From the NCBI GenBank assembly GCA_023374025.1, contig SIJG01000027.1:493252-557251 (forward strand): DNA of 64,000 nt, in the 5' to 3' direction. The stretch comes from Heterodera schachtii (taxonomy: Eukaryota; Nematoda; Chromadorea; Rhabditida; Heteroderidae). Shown piece by piece: positions 50,385-61,870 of this stretch; position 1 is the stretch's first letter; every line of letters begins with the position of its first letter. The notes under the pieces were generated by a model. It worked only from the letters and a program-made list of their open reading frames with translations. It searched no databases and had not been told where the DNA came from. A program made the position numbers and the translations under genes.

Positions 50385-50482
50385 ATCAACTTTTCGTAAT
50401 ATTTTCAATCTTGTAGGATGATCGGAAAACGTATGATTTTTGTCAGACACAATGCTTTTTTGGGTATTATGCTATTAAAAAA
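50385..50482 (-). repeat. Dispersed AT-flanked cassette, minus strand
   Basis: On the minus strand: left flank TTTTTTAATAGCATAATACC, island ATTGTGTCTGAC through GATCATC, then CTACAAGATTGAAAATATTA, ACGAAAAGTTGATTTCGAC. Left and right flanks match 45595-45720 in opposite orientation. Confidence 0.7.
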
Positions 50483-50542
50483 CAATTTCAATTCAACCAA
50501 AGAAAGGTTTTAGTTTATAATTTTATTTGCAATTTATAAATA

Positions 50543-50873
50543 TTTTGGAGTCGTCATTTAAAAAACTATCAATATGATTTGATTAAAAATTATTTATAAC
50601 GAAATTTCTAATTCTTGATAATGTTCTCTATCAGTCTACAGAATTTCTATTTAAAAAAGTAATGGCTAGAGGATCTCAAAAAAACCTTGATTTCCGAACA
50701 TCTTTGGCCCTAACTCTTTTGAAAGTTAACGAAATTTTTTGAAATTTTGTAGACTGATAGAAAACACATAGGGCTATCGAATGATAAATTAAAAATTTGG
50801 TTGCTTTTGAGCAAGTTATGGATAATATTTATCAAATCAGATTGATGGTTTTTTAAATAACAACATAGCACCG
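50543..50873 (-). mobile_element. 331-bp palindromic foldback-family element
   Basis: Read from the right the end is CGGTGCTATGTTGTTATTTA then AAAAACCATCA, matching 47017. The left end GTCGTCATTTAAAAAACTAT is its decayed mirror. The interior is palindromic throughout: TTGATAATGTTCTCTATCAG with TCTACAG on the left mirrors TGTAGACTGATAGAAAACAC on the right, around a centre near 50690. This is the only member of the shorter type with both ends visible. I could not fix a target duplication because the left end is degraded. Confidence 0.8.
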
Positions 50874-51838
50874 TTTATTTTTAACGATTTTTCTCGTGTC
50901 TCCGTTGGTTTAAATATAATATTTTAGGTTTCATAAACATTAATTTTCTATTGCAATTTGAAATAAATTTTCTTTTACATTCAGATAATTTTTTTTAATT
51001 ATTTGCTATTTTAATTATATTTGAAATGTTTTTTTTCATATTATTAGGATTAAAACATCTTCTGCTGCCCATTTTTGTAAGTTTTTTTAAAATTAATTGT
51101 CCAATAGTTTTTAAATTTGCTAAGGTTTCGCTTCACAACTTTCCTTTAAAATTCATTAGGAAAGTATGATAAAATGTTTTTATAAATTAATTTTAATTCC
51201 GAAACTTCATTTGTTTAATTATTATAAATAATTAATTATTTCATTTATTTAAGTGTATATTAGTCATTTGCTGATTTGGTTATATTGTATTTCGTTATTT
51301 TCATTTTCTATAGTTTCCCTTGGTTTTATTCATTTTAAAATAATTTCTATAATTAAATTAAATATAACAGTTTCTATAATATTTATATTAAGATAATTAT
51401 TTTAACAATTATTTATTTCTTATATTAGTTTATTGGTTACGCGCGAGTTGCTTATTAATTAAATATTCACACTTACTCATTTAGTTCAAGCAGAAATTTA
51501 AGAGGAAATGAAAAAATAAAATAATATGAAGAAAAAATTAAAAATTTTGTGAATCAAAAAAAGCAACAAAAAAAATTAAAAAAAAAATCTTTAAGGTATT
51601 ATTTGACCAAAATTTATAAACTAAAATCATAATTTAAATCAAAGACAATTTTTATATAAGTTTGAGTTAACTTTTTTCAACAAATGGAAATGGTCAATTT
51701 TTTTATGAAAGTTATATAAAAAGCAAAAAATTATGAAAAAGGTATACAATATCAGTTATTTTAATAATTTTTTTTTTGTTCGACAGAATGTCTTCTTTTC
51801 ATGCCATCGTTTCATTTTTTATCTGCTTGATCAATTTT

Positions 51839-52048
51839 TCAGTATTTTTTCCCGACCAGCCAAAGTTGAAAATTAGCCCAATAATTTTTCTCGAATCTTT
51901 TATGGTCAATACTAAACCTGATATAACAAAAATGAAGGTTTTCTTTACAATTTAGACCAGTAGAATCCGAATATGCCTTTAAACTTAAACCTGATCTATC
52001 TTTTAACCCTGAGCTTGTACTACTCCAACCATTATCAACTATAGCTCC
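51839..52048 (-). pseudogene. Exon-like open frame, unknown protein
   Basis: On the minus strand 69 codons are open from just after a TAA (52049-52051) to a TGA at 51839-51841. The translation is the most protein-like in the window: it includes NGWSSTSSGLKDRSGLSLKA near the start and ends NYWANFQLWLVGKKY, with three tryptophans, two cysteines and balanced charge, unlike the F/I/K/N-rich frames elsewhere. No ATG begins it. The preceding bases, read TCTTTAAG then GAGCTATAG, could be a splice acceptor, in which case this would be a last exon, but no upstream exon was found up to 52.3 kb. A neighbouring frame just upstream (IPLEKSLRSYS) suggests a frameshift. A truncated gene or pseudogene is likelier than a live gene. 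I do not recognise the family. Confidence 0.4.
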
Positions 52049-52483
52049 TTAAAGACTTTTCTAATGGGATTTAATCTCTTGCCTGATAAATAACAAACAA
52101 ATTATCAATAACGGCAGATATTTCAAATCATGATTGTGGTTTTTTAAATTTATATTCAAAAAAAAATTCTTTAAAAAAAGTTGTGCGGAAACTTATGTTA
52201 CACCCTAACTAATTGGAGGGGACATTTAAATAGCGGATTTACGATATTACCAAATTTAAGTTATTTTTAAAAAACATTCGCCAAGCTTTGTAATCGAAAA
52301 TTTCTTTTAAATGTTATGTTATTTTGTTGCCTAATTTAAAATGAAAAAAAAATCCACAAAATTGCTAACATTCCTCAAAATATTTCGAGATAAAATTTGA
52401 ATAAAAAATTATGTAAAATTATCCTTAAATGATATTATTAGATTATTAAATTTATTAAAAATGTTTGGACAGCATTAAAAAAA

Positions 52484-52763
52484 GATTTATTTATTTTGAC
52501 AATTGTAACAAATTGAATACCAAGTAATTCTTTAATTTTTTGAATTTTTTTTAATAAAATAATTCAAATATTGAAATAATAGATTCACAAAAAAAAAGTA
52601 ATTAAATTAATATTTAAGTAATTGAATTAACATTTAATTCTTTTTAACTCCTTGAATCGAAAACAATAAATGAAGAACTGAAAATCAAAGAAATACTCAA
52701 AGAAGGATTGTTTGCCGAGATAAAAAAATTTCAGAGTTAATCATGCAATTTAGTAAGGCTAAT
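52484..52763 (+). repeat. Dispersed AT-flanked cassette, long copy 2
   Basis: Aligns with 172-456 throughout: TTTATTTATTTTGAC, TTCTTTAATTTTTTGAA, AATTCAAATATTGAAATAAT, TTAATATTTAA, ACTCCTTGAATCGAAAA and AGAACTGAAAA. A new island follows (about 52684-52714), then GCCGAGATAAAAAAATTTCA, GAGTTAATCATGCAATTTAG and TAAGGCT. It is followed within about 50 bp by a different dispersed repeat at 52815. Confidence 0.7.
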
Positions 52764-52814
52764 ATTAAGAATTTGAAAATAATATAAAAAATATTAAAAC
52801 AATATAAAATAAAA

Positions 52815-52900
52815 AATATACATAATTTATTAGAAATTAATAATAGTTGATAAAAAATAAAATAGAAACTAATATTTATAAAAATTTATTATAAATTAGT
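52815..52900 (+). repeat. Dispersed AT repeat (TTATTAGAAATTA family)
   Basis: TTTATTAGAAATTAATAATA, GTTGATAAAAAATAAAATAG and AAACTAATATTTATAA match 9655-9770 and 33250-33355. Confidence 0.65.
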
Positions 52901-54340
52901 TGAACTTTTATTATAATGTAAAATTTTGTAACCAAATTTTATTGAAATAAATGAATATTAAAAATATTCAACTATAACCCAAATAAATTAATTAATAATT
53001 TAAGAGAAAGAAAGTTTAAATTCAATAAGTTTCTTATTTTTTAGGTAAATAAAAAATAATGAGAATATTATATTAAAGATAGTAAAAATGGTTTCAAATA
53101 AATTTTAAAAAATGCAATAACTAACTCTCTATTTTAAGAAAGATACTCTTAACAAAAAACCACTAAAATAATACTATTAATAATGTCTAGTTTTACCTGA
53201 TAAAAAAATAAAAATTTAAAGGCAAACACTATCATTTAATTTAATTTTTTGCAAAAAATATTATAAACCATTGTTTTGGCAATATTCAAAATTGAAAATA
53301 TTTAGATTTAAGCAACAAATAAAATTGGTTACTATTAAAAAACAATAATAATTTAAATTAAGATACAACAAAAAATATATTAAAAAAAAGTTTATATTTA
53401 TTTAATAAAATTATTTATTTTTCTTCTAAAATAATTTTAATACCTTCATTTAAATGACTTTTTACTAAATTTTTAAAATTTTGGGTAATTTACCCTATTT
53501 TTTAAAAAAATATGTCTATATTTTCAATATTATGTCCATGTTTCTGGATTTTAAATCCATGTTTTTCGTGCCCTAAAAATAAAACTTATTGTTACTTCAA
53601 AATTTTTCCATTCCTTTTTTTTTGCATTTACTCCTTAGGATCAATTATATGAAAACTTTTTAAAAATACACCCCTTAAAAAGAGGATTTTTTCGAAATTT
53701 GGCAAATTTTTATAAATTTTGAAACAAATTTATATTTTTTGTAAAAATGGTGTAAGTGAATAATTAAAAGGAAAAGTTAATATTAATTGTAATTTAATAG
53801 GCGAAAAACAATTTTTTATTTGAAATTTTTTAATGAAAAGAAAACTTAATATAACTGAAAATAGATAAAAATAGGAAATATAATATTCAAAGAAAAAATA
53901 TCTTTTAAAAAATATAATCGAAAATTAAAGTAAAAATTAATAAAATGCATTATAGAGAAAGAAATTTATAAAATCATATAGTAATGAAGTTTAAGAAAAC
54001 TGCCAAAAAATTTGAAAAATGAAATATCAAAATAATAGAAATAATATGAAATAATATTAATTGAAATATTAAATATATAATAATAAAAATGATTCAAATT
54101 TATTTTTACTTCCAAATCTACAGAAATTAAATGTTTTTCATAAAATTGTTAAAGATATTTTTATTGGAATTTATAAATTTAAGATAATATGAAAATATTT
54201 AATTAAAATATAGTTTGAAATGAATTAAAACAATAATTTGATAATAATAATAAGTTTATAATTTTAATTTTCAACATTTGATAATATTTATAAAATTAAA
54301 TATTAAATGTTTTAAAAATTTTATACTCATATTTGAAAAT

Positions 54341-57300
54341 GCATTATAATTTAATTTTTTTTATTCTTTTTATATTTTTCAAAGCTAAATAATTTTATTT
54401 ATTTATTTGGCTAACTTAAAGCAATAAAATTATTATTTTATGTTTTTTATATGTTTTTAAAAATGTAATTTGCCATTTATTATAATATAGTAGTAATAAA
54501 TTGTGTTTGGGTTGGTCATTTGTTTTCTGCATAGTTTTAAAAAGGTCCACTTCACAACGAACCTATCGTTTTTGGTTTCCTCAAAACTTTTTGTATTTAT
54601 ATTTTTATTTTTTTAATAAATAATTTAAAATTTAATATCGAATTATTAAACATTTTTTTAATTTTAATTTATGAATTGAAAATTTTCTTTTCAACAGAAA
54701 AACAAATTAAATATTCTACACTTCAGATATTAAGATTGATTATCTTTTTTAATTTAAGAAAATTTAAATTAAACCTTTTGTTGTTGTTTAATTTGTTTAA
54801 ACATTTATTTTCTTTCTTTTTTACTAATTGCAAGTTATTATACGTTTCAATTTATTAATTAATTAGTAACTTTATGTATTAAGGTTTTTTGATTCTATAT
54901 TTTTCTAGATCTTATGGTTAAGAATCTCATTAAGTTAAAGAGCAAACTGACGAAAATATGCATTTAATAGTTTATAATGAATTAAACAAATACAGTAATT
55001 TTTTCATAATTTTGATTAGTTGATTTTGTTTTTATTATATCCAATTTCTATTATTTTTACCATGATCATTTAATGTTTGATTATTTATATTATTTTGTTT
55101 TTATCTATATATATATTTTTTTCTTTTAACTGCCTCGTGATTTTATTTAATAATTATTATGAATTTTGATTATAAAAGATTATTGGTTTTAAATTTGTAT
55201 TTGAAATTATTTTTTAATTAAACTTAAACTTAAACTTAATAATAAATTAAATCTATCGTTTTCTCAAAGAGAATTGCGAAGTTGTTAGACTCTTAAAATA
55301 TACTTTCTTCTTTCTTCCGAATTTTTATTTTATTATATTATTGTTAAAATTTGATTTGCTTCTCATTCATTTTCTATTAGCTTTCGCTTTATCTTTTTTC
55401 AAATTTTAATAAATTTTTAATGTAAAAATTTCATTAAATTCAATCAAAACAAAATGTTTTAATTTTACAGTTATTTTTTGTAAAAAGTTTTGTATAATAT
55501 ATGTTAAAAATCTTTATTTCATTAATATTATTTAATATAATTTAAACTTCAATTGAATCAATTTTCTATAGTAAATCATTTTTTTACTGTTTTTTTTATT
55601 TAAAAAAAATTACTATAAGAAATAAAAAGAATGGAATTAATATTTTTTAATAAATTTCTCTATGAACATTATGAATATTAAAATACATTTTAATAATAAT
55701 TAATTAAAAGAAAATAATCAACATTATAATGAACCCTTTTTTATTAGAGATTGAAAAAAGGTAGTAAAATAACGGAAATATTAATTAATTTTCCCAAAAT
55801 GGATCCCAATTAAAAATTATAAATTAAAATTTAATTTAGGTTTTTGTGTTTTTGTGTGAATCTTAATATTTATATTGAAAATTTTGGACCATACTATTTA
55901 CCAAACGCAATGAAAAATTCCATGTCTATGTTTGTTATATAATTTTGATTGTAGAAATTTTTTTCTAAATAAATATTAATGATAATAATAATTAAATATT
56001 TTTCTTTGTCAAATATTTTTATGTAACAATAAGTATACAAAAATATTATTAGAATAATATTTTTTACTGAAATTTAATTAAATTTTTATTATTTTTATTA
56101 AATAATTAACCTCTTTCTTTGATGACTATAGAAAGTCAGATCTTTGAAAATTTTTAGTCTAATTTGGCAATAATTTGTCTTTAACATACCAATAAAAATT
56201 ATGGTTTTTAAATTTTATTCATTTAAAAAAGATTAAAATTATGAAAATATTTTTAAAAAAAATAAATAATTTTCTATTTATATTTTTTTAGTGGTCGGGG
56301 TAGGCGAACAACTCTAGTTTCAACTCGCAGTTTTGTGCGGTTATATTCTTTAAAATAATCGGATTAATTTTAAATAAATGGTATTCAACTATATGAATTT
56401 GTAACATTTTAACAATTTGTTCAATATGCATTTTTATTACTTCCTTTGCATAAATACTTTTTTCCTTTAGAGTAGCATAAAAATAATTTATTAAATAACT
56501 TTATTTTTTTATTTTTATGAAATGTTAGGCATGTGTATTTTTTTAAATTTTAAATGTTAAAATAATTCTTTTTCTTTTAATCTATTTATCGGCATGCACA
56601 AAACAAAAATTTAATTTGTGATTATTTTCTTTTTCTTCGAATTTTTGTTTCATTTCAATTTTATTTTTAAATTAATTTTGATGCTTTAATATTTAACTAT
56701 TTTTTATTAATATCTATTAAATATTATTGTTATTTTATTTTGTGATTTCACAAATCAAGAATTTCTCGTTCTTCCCCTGCTGGGTTCCTCTGCGCATTAA
56801 GTAATATTTAAAATCTTGTAAATTAAATAATATTATCTGTTATTCAATGGCATTTACAACTTTATTTAATACTCTTTTTTTTTGTATTGCCAATAATTTT
56901 ACTTTTTTATTTGAATTATAAACTTTTTGTTTATGACTATTCAATTATTAAATATTATCTTTTGAAAATTTTTTGTTTTCTTAGATATTTGTTGCCTCAC
57001 ATTCCAAAACAATAATTAACAATCAAACTTTGTTAAATACATTTATTTAAATTAAAATTTTTAGATCAATTTATTTTAATGTATCATGAGTCGTGACGAA
57101 ATGATTATCGTATAATGCCACCAACTTAAATAATTTAATTTTTGAGTATATGATTTGCTTGTTCCTGAATTTACATGAAAAATATTAAGAATATTATTAA
57201 AAAAACATTTTTGTTAATGTATTAAAAATAACAAAATATATGTTATTAAATATTAGTAGTGATTATTTCGAATTTCATTATATTTGGTAAAAATTATTAT

Positions 57301-57600
57301 ATTTATGTTAATACAAGTTTATTTTAAAAATATGATTTTGTATTATTTAATTAATATTATTATATAATGTTGAATAAATTTTTACAAAATTTTTTCTTGC
57401 ATAGGTTTTTCGCTTTATGTTCTCATTCGTCTCGTTCTCAATTTTATCATATAAATTTTTTAGTTTTTTTTTATTGTATTAAAATAGTTTTTTATTGGTC
57501 TTTTATTTTTTATTTCTATGTTCTGCTGAAGTTTTTTATTTAAAAACAAAATACTTTTATCGATCTACTTTAAAGTTAAATTGTATTAATCAAAATAATT
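54341..57600. other. T-rich desert, no gene seen
   Basis: T-rich on the + strand. GC-richer islands at 54543-54580 (GGTCCACTTCACAACGAACC), 55255-55290, 56292-56342 (GTGGTCGGGGTAGGCGAACA) and 56765-56800 (CTTCCCCTGCTGGGTTCCTC) resemble minus-strand cassette islands in size and setting. None has a clear CAATCTTG motif beside it, so they are not called. Confidence 0.5.
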
Positions 57601-58059
57601 AATTTTAAAGAATTGTATGCAATTTATGAAATAAAATTATGTTAATTATATATTAAAAGTTATAATTTTTAAATTATGTTATTCATTTCTTTATTTAATA
57701 TTATCGAAAAAAATACAAATTAAACAATATTTAAAACTAATTTAACAGAAATATCTTCAAATTTTGCAGCATTTAATATAATGTGAAAATTGTTTGAAAT
57801 ATTAATACAACATATAAAGATTTTTTAATTTGATTATTTAAATGTTTTGAAAATAAAAGTTTAATTAATTTTGTAAAGATTAAGTTTGAATTTGAATTAA
57901 AAGTGCTTTTAAATAATACATTTTTTTAAATTTTTCGAAAAAGTAAACATCAAAAATTATTTTTGAATTTTATATTTTGTTCACGATTTTATGAAATATT
58001 TAATGAAAAAATAAAAATGAGTTATTTTTTGTTATTTTGTTAAGGAAAATTTTAACTTT

Positions 58060-58216
58060 AACATTCCAATAAATTTCATTGAGTTTCAAAAATGTTCTGG
58101 ACAAAAATTCTTACTTAAAATTTTTGGAATTTAATAAACATAACTTTTTTTATACAATTTTAAAAATATCGCCTTTAAAATTCTGGTAAAAATACATAGA
58201 GAGCTAGCTATTGAAT
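58060..58216 (+). repeat. Badly decayed foldback-family core
   Basis: ATTCCAATAAATTTCATTGA, GTTTCAAAAATGTTCTGGAC and AAAAATTC follow the order of the core at 38750-38800 and 47180-47225. TTAAAATTCTGGTAAAAATA, CATAGAGAGCTAGCTATTGA and ATG then follow the mirrored half (AAATTTTGCAGACTGATAGA, ACACTTAGGGCTATCAAATG). No ends remain. The similarity is by eye and diffuse. Confidence 0.45.
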
Positions 58217-59734
58217 GTTTTACTATGATTTAATTATTTATAATACAAATTATTATTGTCTTTTTGTTATTATAATTTTTATTTCTTCAAATTTGTTTAA
58301 TTTAATTTATACAGGTAATTTTTTTAAAATTATTAAAACACTTTTTTGATTTTAATAAACATTAACCTTTTTTATATTTTGTTTAAATGATTGTGAGCAT
58401 CAAAGAAAAATAATAAATTTTTCTAATTTTGATAAAAAAAATTCAAAAAATATGTTAACCTTAAAAAACTCAAAATTTTACGATATTCTATTTCATTTTT
58501 CCAATTTGTAAATTTTCTCACGAATTGAAATTGTAATTCAATAAATTCAAAATTTATAAAAAGTTAAAAAAATCTGTCAGTTCAATTAAATTCAAATATG
58601 AAAAACATGTAACCCAAAAATTTCCGAAAAATACACCAATATGAAATGAAAAATTACCTTAAAAATTCTTCCCAAAAATTTATTTATTTATATCTTGACA
58701 AATTTTTCATTTTGAAAATTTATGCATCTAAATACTGATTTGGGTTTTAGGGAAAGTTCATTTTATACGTTTAATTAAATTAATGAAATTAAAAATAATA
58801 AAATCATATAAAAGTGCCATTGTTTTAAAATATTATTTATTTTTTTTAATGTAGAATTGTTTATTAGAAAAGCCAAAAATTAATGTTGACATATGCAAGG
58901 AACTACAAGAAAATATTATAATTTAATACATTGACGCTAAAATTTATGAAAAAAAAGTCAACGCAATATAATAATCATTCAAATATATATATGGGATGAT
59001 TAGAAAAAGAAAGCCCAAAGAATTTATATTTTAGAAAATAATTTCATTAATGATTATTCTTAATTGATATATTAAAATAGCGAAAAATTATTTTTAGGGT
59101 ATATTGAAAAAAAATAATAAAAAAATATTAAATTTTAAAAATTTTTATTTTTAAACTTGAATAATTCAATATAATCTAAATTTATACAATAGTATTAAGT
59201 TAATATTAATGTGCTCAACCAACAGAAAATACACTATCATCTTGACATGAGTGTAATTCCAAATAAAATTCATATTCAGCGGAAAAATGATAAACAAAAA
59301 TCAAGTGATTAAAATTAAAATTAAATGTTTAGCAGAAATTGTCAAAATAAGTAAAATTGTTAAATAAAAACGTCTTTAAAAAGCAAAACAAAAACAAAAA
59401 AGGAGCCTAACATGAAACAATCTGTATAAATAAATAGTTAATTTAATACTTTCATAATGATTAATTATATTCTTTTTAATTGATGAACTCCGAAAATATC
59501 CACGTAAAAAGTAAAATAAAGATTTGGTCGTATATTAATAAAAAGAAAAATATTAGTAATTCACTTAATAAACTTTGATTAAATTTATACTGTCAATATC
59601 GAACTGAATGATATATTATTATTAATCTTCTGGCTGAAAGGGTAAAACATTAAAAAATGAATAATTACAATTATATAATTTACAAATATTTATATATATA
59701 TGACAATTAATATTGGAGATTAAATTAAAAACCG

Positions 59735-59890
59735 AAAAAATTACATAATCCGTTACAATATCTTTCATTCTAAGTTATTAATATAAAAAATTAGAGCATA
59801 AAATTTTCATAAAAATATGATTCAAATATTAGTTCCAAAATGAAATAATTTTTATATTAAAAAAATCGAATGAGTAGCCGTATAAATTTC
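59735..59890 (+). repeat. Dispersed repeat with GTAGCCGTATAAAT end
   Basis: TTACATAATCCGTTACAATA, TCTTTCATTCTAAGTTATTA, then GATTCAAATATTAGTTCCAA and CGAATGAGTAGCCGTATAAA. Matches 7640-7850 over both halves and 17811-17855 over the first. Confidence 0.65.
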
Positions 59891-60670
59891 AAAGTGGGAT
59901 GGAAACAAATAAATAATTAATTCATTATTACAATTATTTTCTCTAATAAAAATAAGCAACTCATTGATTGTCTGGAAGTTGAAGTGAACATCGACAATCG
60001 GTTGGAGTCGAGAAAATTGAAGAAAATAAAACAAGAACCCAAAGTTTTACATAAATTTTACTTTTATATTGGCTATTGAATTAAATTTCATAAGATAAAA
60101 AAAACAAAAAAAACAATTTAATAAAATAGTAAAATTAATTTATTTTAATATTTAGCCAGAATATTTTTTTCTTTGTAATTTCTTATGTGGCACTTTTTTA
60201 ATTGGAGCCACCCGAAAAAATCAAGGGGGGCACAATAAAATAATGTAAAAATATATTAATCAACGATACAAATTCTTATTCAATTGGTTATCGGAAATTA
60301 GATGACTAATAAGGGGAGGGAAAAGAGAAAATCTAAATATTAAAATAAATTTTTTGATATTTTATTTAAAAATTAAATAAAAAAAGAAAAGAAAACTCTT
60401 TTTTAAAGGCATAAAATCCAAGCTATTTATTTTTTATGAATCCACGAATATTGTTATTATAATTCTAGAAATTCTTGACAGGCTTGGTTTTTTATCGAAA
60501 TTACAGAAAATACCCTGATAAAGTAAATTTTAGAAAAATAAAAATTCTGATAAAAAAAATGCAAAATCATTCAAATGCAAATATTTTGTAATAAATAAAT
60601 ATCCAATTAAATATTTACAAAATGATTAATTAAAGTCAAAATTAAAATTGTTTTTATGAATAAAATGAAA

Positions 60671-60795
60671 TATTTTTAAAAATAGCATAAAGACAAAAAA
60701 CAAGTCTTGGCGTCCTAACTCCGTATACATAAATGTTTACAAGATTAAAAACTTTTCGCTACGGAGCGTTAATTTGCTACGCTTAATTTAATATA
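60671..60795 (+). repeat. Dispersed AT-flanked cassette
   Basis: Left flank TTTTTAAAAATAGCATAAAG, island at about 60701-60739 (CAAGTCTTGGCGTCCTAACT and CCGTATAC), then CAAGATTAAAAACTTTTCGC at 60740. The right flank is itself GC-richer than usual, with an inverted pair GCTACGGAGCG/GCTACGC. The island's TTGGCGT start resembles the copy at 1718. Confidence 0.65.
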
Positions 60796-61870
60796 TCAAA
60801 TAATTAAAAAAATTTTATTAATGTAATTTTTTAAAAATTTAATATTAATTATTAATTTGAGATGCGAGGCTAAAAATAAAACTAAAAACAAAGTTACGAA
60901 CATTAATTAAAAACAGAAAAAAATATTGATAATTTTAATAAACGTAAACTCGAAAAATTAAATGATTGAATTAATATAAATTCTAGATTCTAAAAACCAA
61001 TTTTTATCTTAAATTTTCCCATTTTTTATTAAACAACTTTAGTATTTATGAAAAAACTTTAGTGGCAAATTTTAGAAACAAAATAAGCTCAATTGAACTC
61101 CAAAAAATTATATGTAAATTTTAAAATTCAAAATTTATCTTTTTAAAATTTATACATTTATTTAAATATTGAGTAAATTATTATTCAATTTAATTATTAA
61201 ATTTTAGGATATATGAAAATCATTATAAAATTTCTATTGCTCAAAAAATCATATTCGTGTAAATAAATGTTTAAAATAGAGTTTTAAAAAAATCTTGTTA
61301 AAAATAAAAATTAAAGTGAAACAAATTAAAAGAAAAGTAAGTTTTAATAATAAAAGAAATAAACGAAAAATGATCGGAAAATTTTCCCTAACTAGCGAAG
61401 GCAATTTATAATATTTACAATCAGTAAAAAATTGCGGCTTAATTAAACAAGGCCATTGAGGAGATCAATAAAAAAACTAAAAAACCGAATGGATGAAAAC
61501 ATTTATGAAAATTAATTACAAATTTTAATTTACCAATAAACTTTAATTTAATCATTAGCCCAAAGAAAATTTAATCAACAAAAATATTTTAAAATGATTA
61601 ATGAATTAATTAATAAAAATTAAAATAATCTTTGTCATTTAATTAGAGCATGAAATATAAAAATTATAAATTTCTTGTTAAAATTGAAGAAAAAATGACA
61701 AAAAAAAAAGTATGTTCAATAAATAAATAAATTATTAATTAAGGCAACTAAATAAGTAAAATTCCTTTTTTTTAATTATAAAATAATATATTAAAACAAC
61801 TAATTTGCAGGCTTATAAATTTAATTTTTCATTTTTGTAAATATTAAAAACAAAGATTTATTTATTAATT

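Larger units (their letters stand above)
46596..51490. other. T-rich domain with an A-rich interval
   Basis: T-rich on the + strand except for 47.70-48.35 kb. No intact gene. The plus-strand frames at 46914-47099 and 47502-47708 are composition artefacts, the first overlapping a foldback end. A GC-richer patch at 49190-49240 (GTTCTGTGTAACACAGGTCG, with a TGTGTAACACA hairpin) has no partner. Confidence 0.55.
51491..54340. other. A-rich stretch with one exon-like frame
   Basis: Besides the frame at 51839-52048 and the listed repeats, no gene. 51780-52330 is less AT-rich than its surroundings. At 52180-52207 GTGCGGAAACTTATGTTACA and CCCTAACT resembles a transposon end but no partner end was found. 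A fragment of the 415-bp repeat, AAAAATACACCCCTTAAAAA, is at about 53660. Confidence 0.55.
57601..61870. other. Mixed to A-rich desert
   Basis: No gene. The + strand is mixed to about 58.4 kb and then A-rich. An island at 59955-60012 (GATTGTCTGGAAGTTGAAGT, then GGTTGGAGTCGAGAAAATTG) and one at 61400-61500 could be worn cassettes. A short less AT-rich stretch at 60185-60235 (TTGGAGCCACCCGAAAAAAT, CAAGGGGGGCAC) is unmatched. The minus-strand frame at 59852-60034 has no recognisable features. Confidence 0.5.

Noticed and set aside
52180..52207. Possible Tc1/mariner-type end GTGCGGAAACTTATGTTACA next to TA
   Set aside because: No second end, no TA duplication pair and no repeat copy were found in the window, so it is mentioned only as part of the region.
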